The translations under genes were made by a program, and so were the position numbers. A DNA stretch of 64,000 bases from Paralithodes platypus (taxonomy: Eukaryota > Arthropoda > Malacostraca > Decapoda > Lithodidae): NCBI GenBank assembly GCA_032716605.1, contig CM064485.1, forward strand, positions 27,989,558-28,053,557. The letters run 5' to 3'. Under the pieces are notes generated by a model. The model did not search any database, was not told the DNA's origin, and worked only from the letters and a program-made list of their open reading frames with translations. Shown here piece after piece: positions 56,040-64,000 of this stretch. Positions within the stretch are counted from its first letter, which is position 1. Each line of letters starts with the position of its first letter.

Positions 56040-56045
<6 letters not shown>
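55025..56045 (+). pseudogene. Several CR1-type LINE 3' fragments
   Basis: Four 3' ends carrying GCCTTGTGTGGG and CTCTGCAGACTC or TTTGCAGACTC finish in TTATGTTC-type octamers (55085, 55318, 55398, 56035). 55135-55210 encodes LERVQRRMTKI and 55430-55715 the ORF2 tail (MWNRLPSAIVRSRM). Eight-base terminal repeats are typical of CR1 LINEs. They show that the intron has been a repeated landing site. Confidence 0.7.
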
Positions 56046-56097
<52 letters not shown>

Positions 56098-56114
56098 CAC
56101 AGGTATAAACTCAC

Positions 56115-56556
56115 CTATTTCTTTCAATGGTGCGTCGGTGTTCACGGTTGCATCATCTTGTAGATTATTTTGGTCACTTGCATCACGGTTTGTTTGTTGC
56201 TCAGTCACTTTGGTGTCGTCTTCATCTCGAACTCGCTTTCGGCCTCTCTTGGACTCGCTTTCAGAGGCAGCCTGGGCAGGCAAATGCAGAGTTGGTAATG
56301 CTCCAGGTTTGAATCTTATTTGGCTGTAAGGTACTGGTAGTCCAAGCAGTTCGTATTTCAAGTGTCTTTCGAAAGCTGAGGATTCAAAATGTTTAGTGCA
56401 GATTCTTGCTGTTGGTGAAATAATACAGCCTTTTTTCCCACTTAGATTACTCCATTTTGACCACAGTGTTTCATCTTTGGGAAATTTATGGAAGGCTATG
56501 TTACTTCCTTTGATAAATATCGACTTGCATCCAGCAACTTGACAATACATAGGCAT
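56115..56556 (-). CDS. P-type transposase exon 1: THAP zinc-finger domain
   Basis: 147 codons plus one base, starting at ATG 56554-56556 and ending at a GTGAGT donor (56114 down). Residues ~1-90 are a THAP domain, a C2CH zinc finger that binds DNA. It starts M-P-M-Y-C-Q-V-A-G-C, has W-S-K-W in the middle, then ICTKHFESSAF (the Cys-His pair), and closes with KPGALPTLHL, equivalent to the AVPTIF box. A hydrophilic Ser/Glu/Asp linker follows (RGRKRVRDEDD). In P elements this domain recognises sites near the transposon ends. The splice to 53963 keeps the frame. Confidence 0.9.
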
Positions 56557-57152
56557 TTTGTTTAGTTAAAATAGAAGAGCTACACTTTCACACGGCATTA
56601 TACAGTAGTTATAGCATCACGGTATGAAGACAAAGAAAACGGAGGATAGTGCTCGCTCGGCTGCTCCTTTGAGAATGAAGTGTGTACAGTCGAGTGACCT
56701 CTGACCCTTCCTTCCTTGTGACGTCATGCGTGAGCGGGTACGAGTTTGAGTGACCCCATGCTCCAACCTGTTGTATCTCTTAACCTTGGTCCAGACCAGA
56801 CTCCGGGTGGTTCACTTCAGTTCAGTTCAGTTGAATGTACCCTAAATTAATAACCTATACAAATAGGATAAGTAAACAATGTTATATGAGGGGAAATGTT
56901 ATCACACACCGGTATTGTTTCAGAAACATATAAGTTGTTTCCATAATAGGCCTATGTAGTTCGTCCGTTTATCCCATACGACTGGCTGCGATTCACGGTA
57001 GTCAGGCTGTCTAGTATACCATAGTAATATATAATGGATTGTAGGCCTAAAGCTAGTTGTGTGGCTTTATCGTAGTTACTTCCAGGCGATATTTATTTCG
57101 TAGATAAAAAAAAAACACTACCCGCTTAACCCAACCTCTCTCTACTCCACAG

Positions 57153-57291
57153 GGTACGGGGCCGCCGCACCCAGAACAGCAGGGGGAAAGATATTCTGCA
57201 TCTTCTATGGTCTACTGGGATGTTCCTCGGGTATCCTGTTCTTCAACTTGTTCTTGGAGCGGATTATCACACTCCTAGCTTTTATTATGAG
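57153..57291 (+). CDS. KCNK13-like: K2P exon: end of pore loop 1 and M2
   Basis: Follows TCTCTACTCCACAG. The first two bases complete a glycine codon begun in the previous exon (G-Y-G), so the intron splits the selectivity filter at a phase-1 position, as in several K2P genes. It then encodes GKIFCIFYGLLGCSS and ILFFNLFLERI, the M2 helix. Donor GTAAGA. Confidence 0.93.
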
Positions 57292-57323
57292 GTAAGATAA
57301 TAAACATCACTCATTCTCACACA

Positions 57324-57396
<73 letters not shown>

Positions 57397-57627
57397 CCTC
57401 TACCTCTCTCTCTCTCACTGGAGGGTGGGGATAGATTATTCTGCCTTGCTAGCTTTACCTTACACTTAGTAGCAAATTTTGTTAGAATTAAGTTCGGATT
57501 GCCTAATAGGGACTGCAAGGTCTGTGCACTCTGTATATATATGTAACTCAATGTAACTCTCTCTCATCTCCCTTGCTCATCACACTCATGAAATTTTGCT
57601 GCCTTATATTTCTTTCCCATCATCATC

Positions 57628-57672
<45 letters not shown>

Positions 57673-59476
57673 ATCCTGTTCTTTATCTTTTCTCAGAGCT
57701 ACTAGTATTAATCATGGTGGGGAAAATATTATATTGCCATGATCAAGCTAGTGTGATTTTCCTGACATTACTTTAAAACAAATATATATATATTCTATTT
57801 TTATTTATATATAATACTGTTAACCCTTTGAAGACTATGAGGCATTTTAAATTTTGAGTTTATTCTGGTTATCATTAGACGATTTTATACAATTTAGGAA
57901 GGATCTGTGGGAATTTTCAGGGTAAAGACTATCCCAAACATCTGATTTCCACATAAACCTTCCTAATCGGACTAAAATCGTTTCTAATAATAGCCAGAAA
58001 CCAGAAAGGAAATGTGTCATCGTATCTTCTATGGGTTAAGAATATTAAAATATCCAGCCCTCGTAGGAATATTTCGTAGCGAGGTCGGTCATAATTATGT
58101 GATCTGTGCCCCATAAACTATTAATTTCCTCTCACTTAATCATTAGGCTATTCATTGTCCAGGCATTTTGGCTCGAACGTCCCTTGATTTTGGCCCTGTC
58201 ACTCTTTCAACTATGGGGGAGGCACTCGCTATAGGCAGTTATGCCTTTTGCCTCCCTCAATCACATAGAAAAAAAAAAAAAAAAAAAAAAAGTTGGGTGC
58301 AGTACATGATTAGATTAATATCCAGTATTCGATAAATTAATATTAATCGTAGTCATGTGCTGTACATATAACTGGCTTGATGGTGTAATGATTAGAGTGT
58401 TTAAGATCTGTACAGTTTGTGGTAACCCAGGTTCGAATTCTGGGACGATCACATGCTTTCATTAATTTCATTAGTAGGTGTTTGGTGTTGGGAGTGGAAT
58501 AAATAAAAACATATTACAAATAAGATTTTGCATTTTGGCTCGAACGTCCCTTGATTTTGGCCCTGTCACTCTTTCAACTATGGGGGAGGCACTCGCTATA
58601 GGCAGTTATGCCTTTTGCCTCCCTCAATCACATAGAAAAAAAAAAAAAAAAAAAAAAAAAGAGACCACAGTTAAACAATACAGTTTCAGCAGCACCCTTA
58701 TTCCTTGCAGTACCGGCGACATCTTTTCCGCTTTTATTTCAGCTGCACTTAGACGATTTATATGAAGCTTAGCATGGATGATAAAGTGGTCGCTAAAAGG
58801 ATTAATTGAGATAGCCTGTCATCTTTCTTTTAACGGGTAGATACCCATCCTAAGCTGAATAAAACCGTCTAATAGTCGTCAGAATATGATGGAAAGGATT
58901 TCACCGGTACTGAATGGGTTATATATTAAATGTATGTTGCGCACCATGTATGTCAATGTGTCGTCTTAGAGATGATGTATATATTGTTATATTTCCTTGT
59001 TTGTAGCACCCTGAAGATGGCATACAGATGATGTGGAAACGTCGGTGTGGAAATAAAGATGTTACATTGGTCATTTGTGGGTATATTTTAGTTTTCTCGC
59101 TAGACCTCCATTAAGCTTAAAACAAAACAAAAAACCTAGACCCCCCTTCGAGATAAATTTGTAAAATTTTAGAAAAATATCCCGGCCGGTTCCTACTATA
59201 ATTACAGGCTCGCTATCGCTCGCCAGGAACAAATCGACACCTAAATGGCACGAAAGATCCTAATACTGACAAAAAGAAATGGGATAAAAGGTCTAAAATT
59301 GCCAAACTAATGGGGCAAGGGTCTTAAAATCTCACAACTAATGGGGCTAAACATGAGAGAGACCTATCTCCCCTTAAGGTGCGGTTAACTACAAATACAC
59401 CCCTATTCAGTACGATATATCTCATTATTATGCTGTATGGACTTAATTTGTTTGTGTTTAAGGGGGTAGTGCTTGT

Positions 59477-59526
<50 letters not shown>

Positions 59527-62500
59527 AGTTTTCTTGCTAGACCTCCATCAAGCTTAGAAAAACACCTCCTAGACCCCCTTTCAATATAAATTTGTAAATT
59601 TTTCGGTAGAAAAATGTCCCAGCCGAAGGCCGGTTCCTTCAAAATTAGAGGCTCACTATCGCTCACCAGGAAAAAATAGAAACATAAAAGGTAGAAGTCT
59701 TAATATTGATACAAAAATGAGGCGAAAGGTCTCAAAATTGCCAAACTAACGGAACGAACGTCGTAAAACTTCAAAACAAATATGCTGAACATGAGGGAGA
59801 ATGGGGTCCAGAACAAGCGAGTATTACCCCCTTAATGTCTGATACTAAAGCTAACACGACTCCCAACCCGTCACGTCAGGAGCGTAGGATGCGTTGGAGG
59901 ATAGCGATGGGGAGAACAGCGATACACGATTCTTATACCTAAAGTCTATACCCCGTTCCAAAAAGGTAGGCCAGAAATCGTGAACCCTAACCTCTGTAAC
60001 TCAAAAACGGCCAGAGCAAATGGGCTGTAGATTTCCATAACTATTCCCTGGCTGACCCTTCCCAAATGGCAGAAATATTAGCTCGACTACTCCAGTCATT
60101 TGGGAGTTATGGAGATTAATGTTAAACAGCTTTGTACTACTTATTTGGAACAGGGTATAGAATCTTGCCTGGTATAAGTCAATTAAAAACTTTACGCTGA
60201 CCTTAAGTAGAATCTTGCCTATCATATAACCACAGATAAACTACCCCCCCCCCCCCCCCCCCAAACACACAGATCGCGCCACGTGCGTAAAATGCGTCAG
60301 AGGACAGCAGCGAGCGAAGAAGGAGGCGGCGGAGGGGGCGACGACCCCACCGGCAGAAGACGAACCTCCCAGGACTCTCTAGAGGACTCCAGCCTGGATG
60401 CCTGGAAGCCCTCCGTGTACTGGGTCATGTTCTACCTCACCATCGCCTCCGTCATTGTGGCCTTCCTTGGGGCGGTGCTCTTCCAACAGGTAAGGATTAA
60501 GGGGGGTCACCTCCTGTATTTCTCTCCTTTTCTCTCTTTCTCTGGTTTGTATCCATTCGGCCCCATTCAGCCTACTGTTTTAAGACGTTTATCCCCATAC
60601 AGGTGTCGATTTCTTCCTGGTGAGCGATAGCGAGTCAGCATTGTATGGAGAAATCCGGCTTCGCCGGAGACATTTTTCTATCGAAAAATGTACAAATTTA
60701 GCCTGCTGTCAAAAACATTTATATATAGGCCTATATATGCTGGCTCGCTGCCGCTCGCCAGGAAAAAAATCGACATATGGATGGGGATATACGTCTTAAA
60801 ACAGTAGGCTGAATGGGGCCGAATGGATACAAGCAAGAGAAAGAGAGACAAAGAGAGAAAAAAAAGCAGGTGACAGGAGTTAAGCAGATAAGTAGGTACT
60901 GCCCTGTGGTATAGTGCCCGGGTGTTGTTGGGTGTACAGGGTCATGTTCTACCTTACCATCACCTCCGTCATTGTGGCCTTTATTGGGCCGCTCCACTGA
61001 CTCCAGGTAGTTCCAAGAGGCTAATGCTTGTATTCTTAAAACAATTATTTCCCTTCACAGCGCCTTATACCTAACCAACAAATACTGTGAGAAAGAGTTT
61101 GTTTGTTCTATGTGTATGAAGGAGACAAAAGGCAAAGAGCTGTCTGCAACAAGTGTCTCCCCCAAAGTTGAAAGAGTGATGTTCGCTATTTTAAACGTTT
61201 ATTGTAGGGGAGACACAAACAGAAACAGTGAGGGAAGCCAGACAAATGAAACCGTTTCAGCAACTCCTTATCACATGCCTATAAGGCCTCCCCTGGGTTT
61301 TGCCGTGCTCGATTAGTGTCTACAATAGTTACCATTCCCATTTCTATAGGAAACGTCAATTGCCAAGTTATTTCATGTATTAACGGAGCTGCGGAGGGAA
61401 AGAATTGTTTACGGGGGAGGTAGTTGCTTTTTCTAAACCTCTTTCTCCCTCATGTTTAGCATATTAATTTTGAGATTTTAAGAAGTTCGGGCCATTAGTT
61501 TGGCGATTTTAACACCTTCAGCTCCATTTCGTTGTCAATTTTAAGACCTATCGTGCCATTTAGGTGTCAATTTTTTCCTGGCGAGCGATAGCGAGGCTGT
61601 AATTATGGGGACATTTTTCTACCGAAAAATTTACACATTTATCTTGACGGGGGGTCTAGGGAGGATTTATCTAAGTTTGAGGGAGGTCTAGCGAGGAAAC
61701 TAATACAAAAAAAAAATAATAATAATAATAATACATGAATTAATAAAAAAAACATCCACTAGCCCCTTAAGAATACAAACGTATGGCTCTGTGTCTTGAA
61801 GATAATGATCCGATCGATACTATCCTGGGCCATAGTTCGAGGGGGATCCGTCAGATATACATTGTTCAGGGTAAAACAAATCTACCGGGCAAATAGACGT
61901 TTGCTAAATACCGACAATTACTTCATGGATACTACAGGAACCAGTCTTTCTAGAGGTACGGTCGCTCTAATAAGTCATGTCCCAGCTATCATTACGTTTG
62001 GCTTGCTCTATGCTGTATTAATGTCTGTCAGATGATGAATAGGGTGGGTAAGTGTAGGAACATGTTTGTATATTTCACTCGATATGAAGAAATGAAGATT
62101 AGATATTGCTGATACCAACTATTGATCAAAACATACTTGGTGGCGAGACATCACTTATTAGCGTGATTGTACAGCCAAGAGCATAATGGCGACGCACCCA
62201 TTTCAATCAGTATCGAACACAAACGAGACATGCTTCAGAACTTGGCTTTAAAGGTTTAAAAATAGAAAAGATGCAATTATATATTATATGCTGAAAATTG
62301 TATAGTAATGTTCAATATACCATTTATTACTCTGTTTCACTTAATTCACACTGTTTTTAATCTTATAGGTGGAAAACTGGAGCTATGAGGACTCGATCTA
62401 CTTCTGCTTCATCTCCTTCGCTACCATAGGCTTCGGGGATTTTGTTTCTGCTCAGGTAAGTCACACACACACACACACACACACACATTTATTTTGTTTA

Positions 62501-62738
62501 ATCTAATTTGCATACGCACACCAATAAATTACAAACCAGGTCTGTTCTCTGTCTGGAAAGATTATAGACTTGGAATTATGGCAAATATTCACAATATTCA
62601 TCTACCTTCATTTTACCTTCCCATTCCCCCTTCAATCACTCAATCCTCTATCTATCTATCTATCTATCTATCTATCCATCCATCTATCTATCTCTGCTCA
62701 CTGATCTATCTAGCTATCCTATTACCTGGATGTCTATT

Positions 62739-62815
<77 letters not shown>

Positions 62816-63133
62816 CACTGATCTATCTAGCTATCCCACTACTTGTCTGTCTCTTGGATCTACCTATATATATATATATATATATGCTCACTTATGTATC
62901 CAACCAACCGTCCATGTACCTACCAACCGAGTATCTAGCTATTCATGTATATCTATCTATCATTCCCTCTATCACTTCCTGTATTTCAGAAACCGGACGC
63001 CTTCTACGGTCCCGGTCTGCACGCCTACCGGTTCTTCAACTTTGCTATCCTGGTGCTGGGCTGTTGTTGTATCTACTCGCTCTTCAACGTTATATCTATC
63101 ACCATCAAGCAGTTCTTGAACTGGATTATTAAG
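57153..63133 (+). CDS. KCNK13-like: Two-pore-domain K+ channel, THIK-like (partial, four exons)
   Basis: Exons: 57153-57291, 60273-60489, 62369-62455, 62990-63133. All have AG acceptors and GT donors, and phases agree (2 bases + 45 codons + 2; 1 base + 72 codons; 29 codons; 48 codons). The encoded part runs from the first filter (GYG) through M2, a basic loop, M3, the second pore loop with filter IGFGD, and M4. LFFNLFLERIITLLAFIM, EDSIYFCFISFATIGFGDF and CCCIYSLFNVISI closely resemble vertebrate KCNK12/KCNK13 (THIK), more than TASK or TREK types. K2P channels are dimers in the plasma membrane that carry background K+ current. M1, the cap and pore helix 1 lie in unseen upstream exons; the C-terminal tail lies beyond 63133. 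The introns are full of MITEs and LINE ends. Confidence 0.93.
57318..57415. repeat. (CT)n and (CTAT)n microsatellite in the K2P intron
   Basis: About 50 bases of CT followed by CTAT units. A second CT run is at 57631-57670. Confidence 0.95.
57410..57565 (+). repeat. LINE 3' untranslated region ending in TGTAACTC and (CT)n
   Basis: GGGATAGATTATTCTGCCTTGC, TTGTTAGAATTAAGTTCGGA-type sequence, GGGACTGCAAGGTCTGTGC and TGTAACTCAATGTAACTC match 36540-36690 and the two halves around 43703-44222. Confidence 0.65.
57824..58035. mobile_element. Small piggyBac-type MITE at TTAA
   Basis: TTAA (57820-57823) followed by CCCTTTGAAGACTATGAGGC, and the complement-like end GTCATCGTATCTTCTATGGG before TTAA (58036-58039). 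The inner arms TTAGACGATTTTATACAATT and AATCGTTTCTAAT also mirror each other. CCC ends inside TTAA fit piggyBac. Non-coding. Confidence 0.75.
58165..58292 (+). repeat. Short LINE 3' end with poly(A)
   Basis: GGCTCGAACGTCCCTTGATT through GCCTCCCTCAATCACATAG and an A run. Nearly identical to 58527-58660. Confidence 0.8.
58371..58452 (+). repeat. tRNA-like SINE head
   Basis: A box TGGTGTAATGATTAGAG and B box GGTTCGAATTC with a tRNA-like order and a closing CTGGGACGATC. It lies between two nearly identical LINE 3' ends. Confidence 0.55.
58527..58662 (+). repeat. Short LINE 3' end with poly(A), second copy
   Basis: Same sequence as 58165-58292 with very few differences. Either two recent insertions or a local duplication. 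Confidence 0.8.
59090..59377 (+). mobile_element. TTAA-type hairpin MITE copy
   Basis: CTAGACCTCCATTAAGC, ATCCCGGCCGGTTCC, GGCTCGCTATCGCTCGCCAG, TCGACACCTAAATGGCACGA and an end at CTATCTCCCCTTAA. The start is blurred. Confidence 0.8.
59458..59835 (+). mobile_element. TTAA-type hairpin MITE copy, complete
   Basis: TTAAGGGGGTAGTGCTTGTT at the left and ACAAGCGAGTATTACCCCCTTAA-type complement at the right. The same landmarks inside plus a (TA)n and T run at 59477-59526. Confidence 0.85.
60241..60263. repeat. C run serving as part of a splice acceptor tract
   Basis: About 19 C residues, then AAACACACAG, form the pyrimidine tract before the exon at 60273. Confidence 0.85.
60273..60489 (+). CDS. 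KCNK13-like: K2P exon: M2-M3 loop and M3
   Basis: Completes the split Arg codon, then encodes a very basic stretch (RHVRKMRQR), a Gly/Asp-rich loop with RRRTSQDS (possible phosphorylation site, inferred), DAWKPSVYWVM and the M3 helix to LFQQ. The WKPSVY block is conserved in THIK channels. Donor GTAAGG; a MITE begins 8 bases later. Confidence 0.93.
60497..60884. mobile_element. TTAA-type hairpin MITE (long-arm subfamily) next to a splice donor
   Basis: TTAAGGGGGGTCACCTCCTG at 60497 and its complement-like end GCAGGTGACAGGAGTTAA at 60884. Arms of about 130 bp (TTGTATCCATTCGGCCCCATT, CTACTGTTTTAAGACGT) surround GAAATCCGGCTTCGCCGGAG. It lies wholly within the K2P intron. Confidence 0.88.
60932..61006 (+). 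pseudogene. Decayed duplicate of the K2P M3 exon end
   Basis: 75 bases align without gaps to the last 75 bases of the exon at 60273-60489 (62 of 75 identical by eye). Translation gives VYRVMFYLTITSVIVAFIG, then a TGA at 60998-61000. GT follows directly (61007), as at the true exon. No acceptor was seen upstream. Confidence 0.8.
61100..61310 (-). repeat. LINE 3' end, minus strand
   Basis: TTCTATGTGTATGAAGGAGA, GGCAAAGAGCTGTCTGCAAC and GTGTCTCCCCCAAAGTTGAA match the 3' end at 42290. The following 61200-61310 resembles the adjoining ORF2 tail region of 42650-42710. Confidence 0.6.
61411..61770 (-). mobile_element. TTAA-type hairpin MITE copy
   Basis: GGGGGAGGTAGTTGC to CTAGCCCCTTAA, with GCGAGCGATAGCGAGGC, TACCGAAAAATTTACAC, GGGGTCTAGGGAGG and GGAGGTCTAGCGAGGAAAC. 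Opposite orientation to 59458. Confidence 0.8.
62369..62455 (+). CDS. KCNK13-like: K2P exon: second pore loop
   Basis: 29 codons between TAATCTTATAG and GTAAGT. Encodes WSYEDSIYFCFISFATIGFGDF, the pore-2 helix and K+ selectivity filter. WSY is conserved before the pore in THIK and other K2P channels. Confidence 0.94.
62650..62885. repeat. (CTAT)n, (CT)n and (TA)n microsatellites in the intron
   Basis: CTAT units at 62648-62690, a CT run at 62741-62812 and a TA run at 62866-62884. Confidence 0.95.
62990..63133 (+). CDS. KCNK13-like: K2P exon: pore-2 end and M4
   Basis: 48 codons between CTGTATTTCAG and GTGAGG. Encodes YGPGLHAYRFFNFAILVLG and CCCIYSLFNVISITIKQFL, the M4 helix and its cytoplasmic end. 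The frame needs a further exon beyond the window. A short TTAACCCTTTCTGTAAG MITE-like end starts 9 bases after the donor. Confidence 0.94.
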
Positions 63134-63373
63134 GTGAGGAGTTAACCCTTTCTGTAAGCGACCAAGCGCCTTTTAATTTCATTTTGGCTCTCATTAGACG
63201 ATTGTCTTCGTTTGTGTGAGGAGTTTACCCTTCGACTACGGATTGTATTTCCTGACAATATCAAAATCGTTGTCATAATGTAAAACTTACAAAATAAACA
63301 AACCAAAACTGGGACGACACAAGATAAACGCAACATAACTAATCAGAACACAACACAAATAAAACAATCTTTT

Positions 63374-63492
63374 TAAGAAAATGTTACTTGAGGTAGTACA
63401 TATTTAAAAGTTACTTGAGGTAGTACATATTTAAAAGTTACTTGAGTAGTACATATTTAAATGTTACTTGAGGTAGTACATATTTAAAAGCT
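63374..63492. repeat. 28-29-bp tandem repeat, four units
   Basis: Units of GTTACTTGAGGTAGTACATA plus TTTAAAA, with one unit missing GG. Confidence 0.92.
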
Positions 63493-63546
63493 TAATTGTA
63501 ACAAGAATATTACATATAATCAGGGTTCTTCGGTGTATCTATTACA

Positions 63547-64000
63547 TTTTTTTTTTTTTTTTTTTTTTTCTATGTGATTGAGGGAGGCAAAAGGCATAAC
63601 TGCCTATAGCGAGTGCCTCCCCCATAGTTGAAAGAGTGACAGGGCCAAAATCAAGGGACGTTCGAGCCAAAATGCCTGGACACACGGAGTTTGAAGCAAT
63701 TTAAGTCATAGGAAGAGGGAAAGACTGATTCTGGGAGAGAGTTCCAGAGCTCAGATGTTGAGTAGAAGAAAGTTTGAGAGTAACGTTTCACTCTTGGGTT
63801 GGAGAGTTGCACAGAGTAGGGGTGGGATTGAGTTGCAAGACGGGTACCACGTGCCCTACGTAAAGGAGGTGGTATGCACTGGGATAGCTCTGAGGAACAC
63901 TGATTATTATAGTAGCGATAGAATAGCGAGAGAGATGCAACATTGCGGCGGAGAGTGAGAGGTTGCAGAGAGTTGGTGAGTGGACGGGAGTTAATGATAC
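63547..64000 (-). pseudogene. LINE 3' end and ORF2 tail, running out of the window
   Basis: A T run (63548-63569) marks the poly(A) of a minus-strand copy, then CTATGTGATTGAGGGAGGC and the shared 3' region. Further right the minus strand reads LINE ORF2 C-terminal sequence homologous to 42375-42707. 5' end not in the window. Confidence 0.7.

Noticed and set aside
57100..57152. Upstream K2P exons (M1 and cap) within the window
   Set aside because: I looked for an exon ending in a pore-1 TIG codon before 57153 and saw none; the P-like element and AT-rich sequence occupy the space.
61796..62035. 79-codon frame in the K2P intron
   Set aside because: Composition is plausible but there is no domain, splice support or repeat relative; not enough to call an exon.

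Overview
This is eukaryotic, arthropod-type DNA and most likely from a decapod crustacean. The evidence is intron-split coding sequence with GT/AG borders, very long (CT)n, (TA)n and (CA)n microsatellites, interspersed TTAGG-type motifs (the arthropod telomere unit), and a dense nest of LINEs, MITEs, tRNA-like SINE heads and a P-like transposon. The species call is inference. No bacterial operons, rRNA genes or CRISPR arrays were seen.

The only convincing host gene is at the right end on the + strand. It is a two-pore-domain potassium channel of the THIK type (KCNK12/13-like), with four consecutive exons at 57153-57291, 60273-60489, 62369-62455 and 62990-63133. Reading phases match across all three introns. 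The first exon begins inside the GYG filter codon of pore loop 1, so the N-terminal exons and the C-terminal tail lie outside the window or were not found. A decayed copy of the third-membrane-segment exon end lies at 60932-61006.

Everything else is mostly mobile DNA. 1-4.6 kb holds diffuse repeats. 4.6-7.75 kb is an open piggyBac transposase with a huge Ala/Pro-rich N-terminal region. 8-25 kb is a nested complex in which inverted-repeat elements carrying a TTAGG-rich module are split by two long LINEs (11343-16986 on +, 19667-24671 on -), a 498-bp non-autonomous Helitron (17398-17895) and a MITE with an 8-bp duplication (9985-10337). 25-34.5 kb holds fold-back elements and two decayed LINEs. 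34.5-45.4 kb holds another large inverted repeat, two Harbinger-like MITEs, LINE tails, a Tc1-like MITE and a SINE. 46.1-47.8 kb is a mariner-like element with about 240-bp inverted repeats and an inactivated transposase. 49.6-50.4 kb is a 15-copy, 54-bp minisatellite.

51534-56788 is the most striking mobile element. It is a P-element/THAP9-like transposon with terminal inverted repeats of at least 26 bp, an 8-bp duplication GTCCAGAC that resembles the fly P-element target, a THAP exon, an in-frame intron and a P-type transposase body broken by one in-frame TAA. A family of TTAA-flanked hairpin MITEs recurs at least eleven times; one copy sits 8 bp downstream of a K2P 5' splice site.
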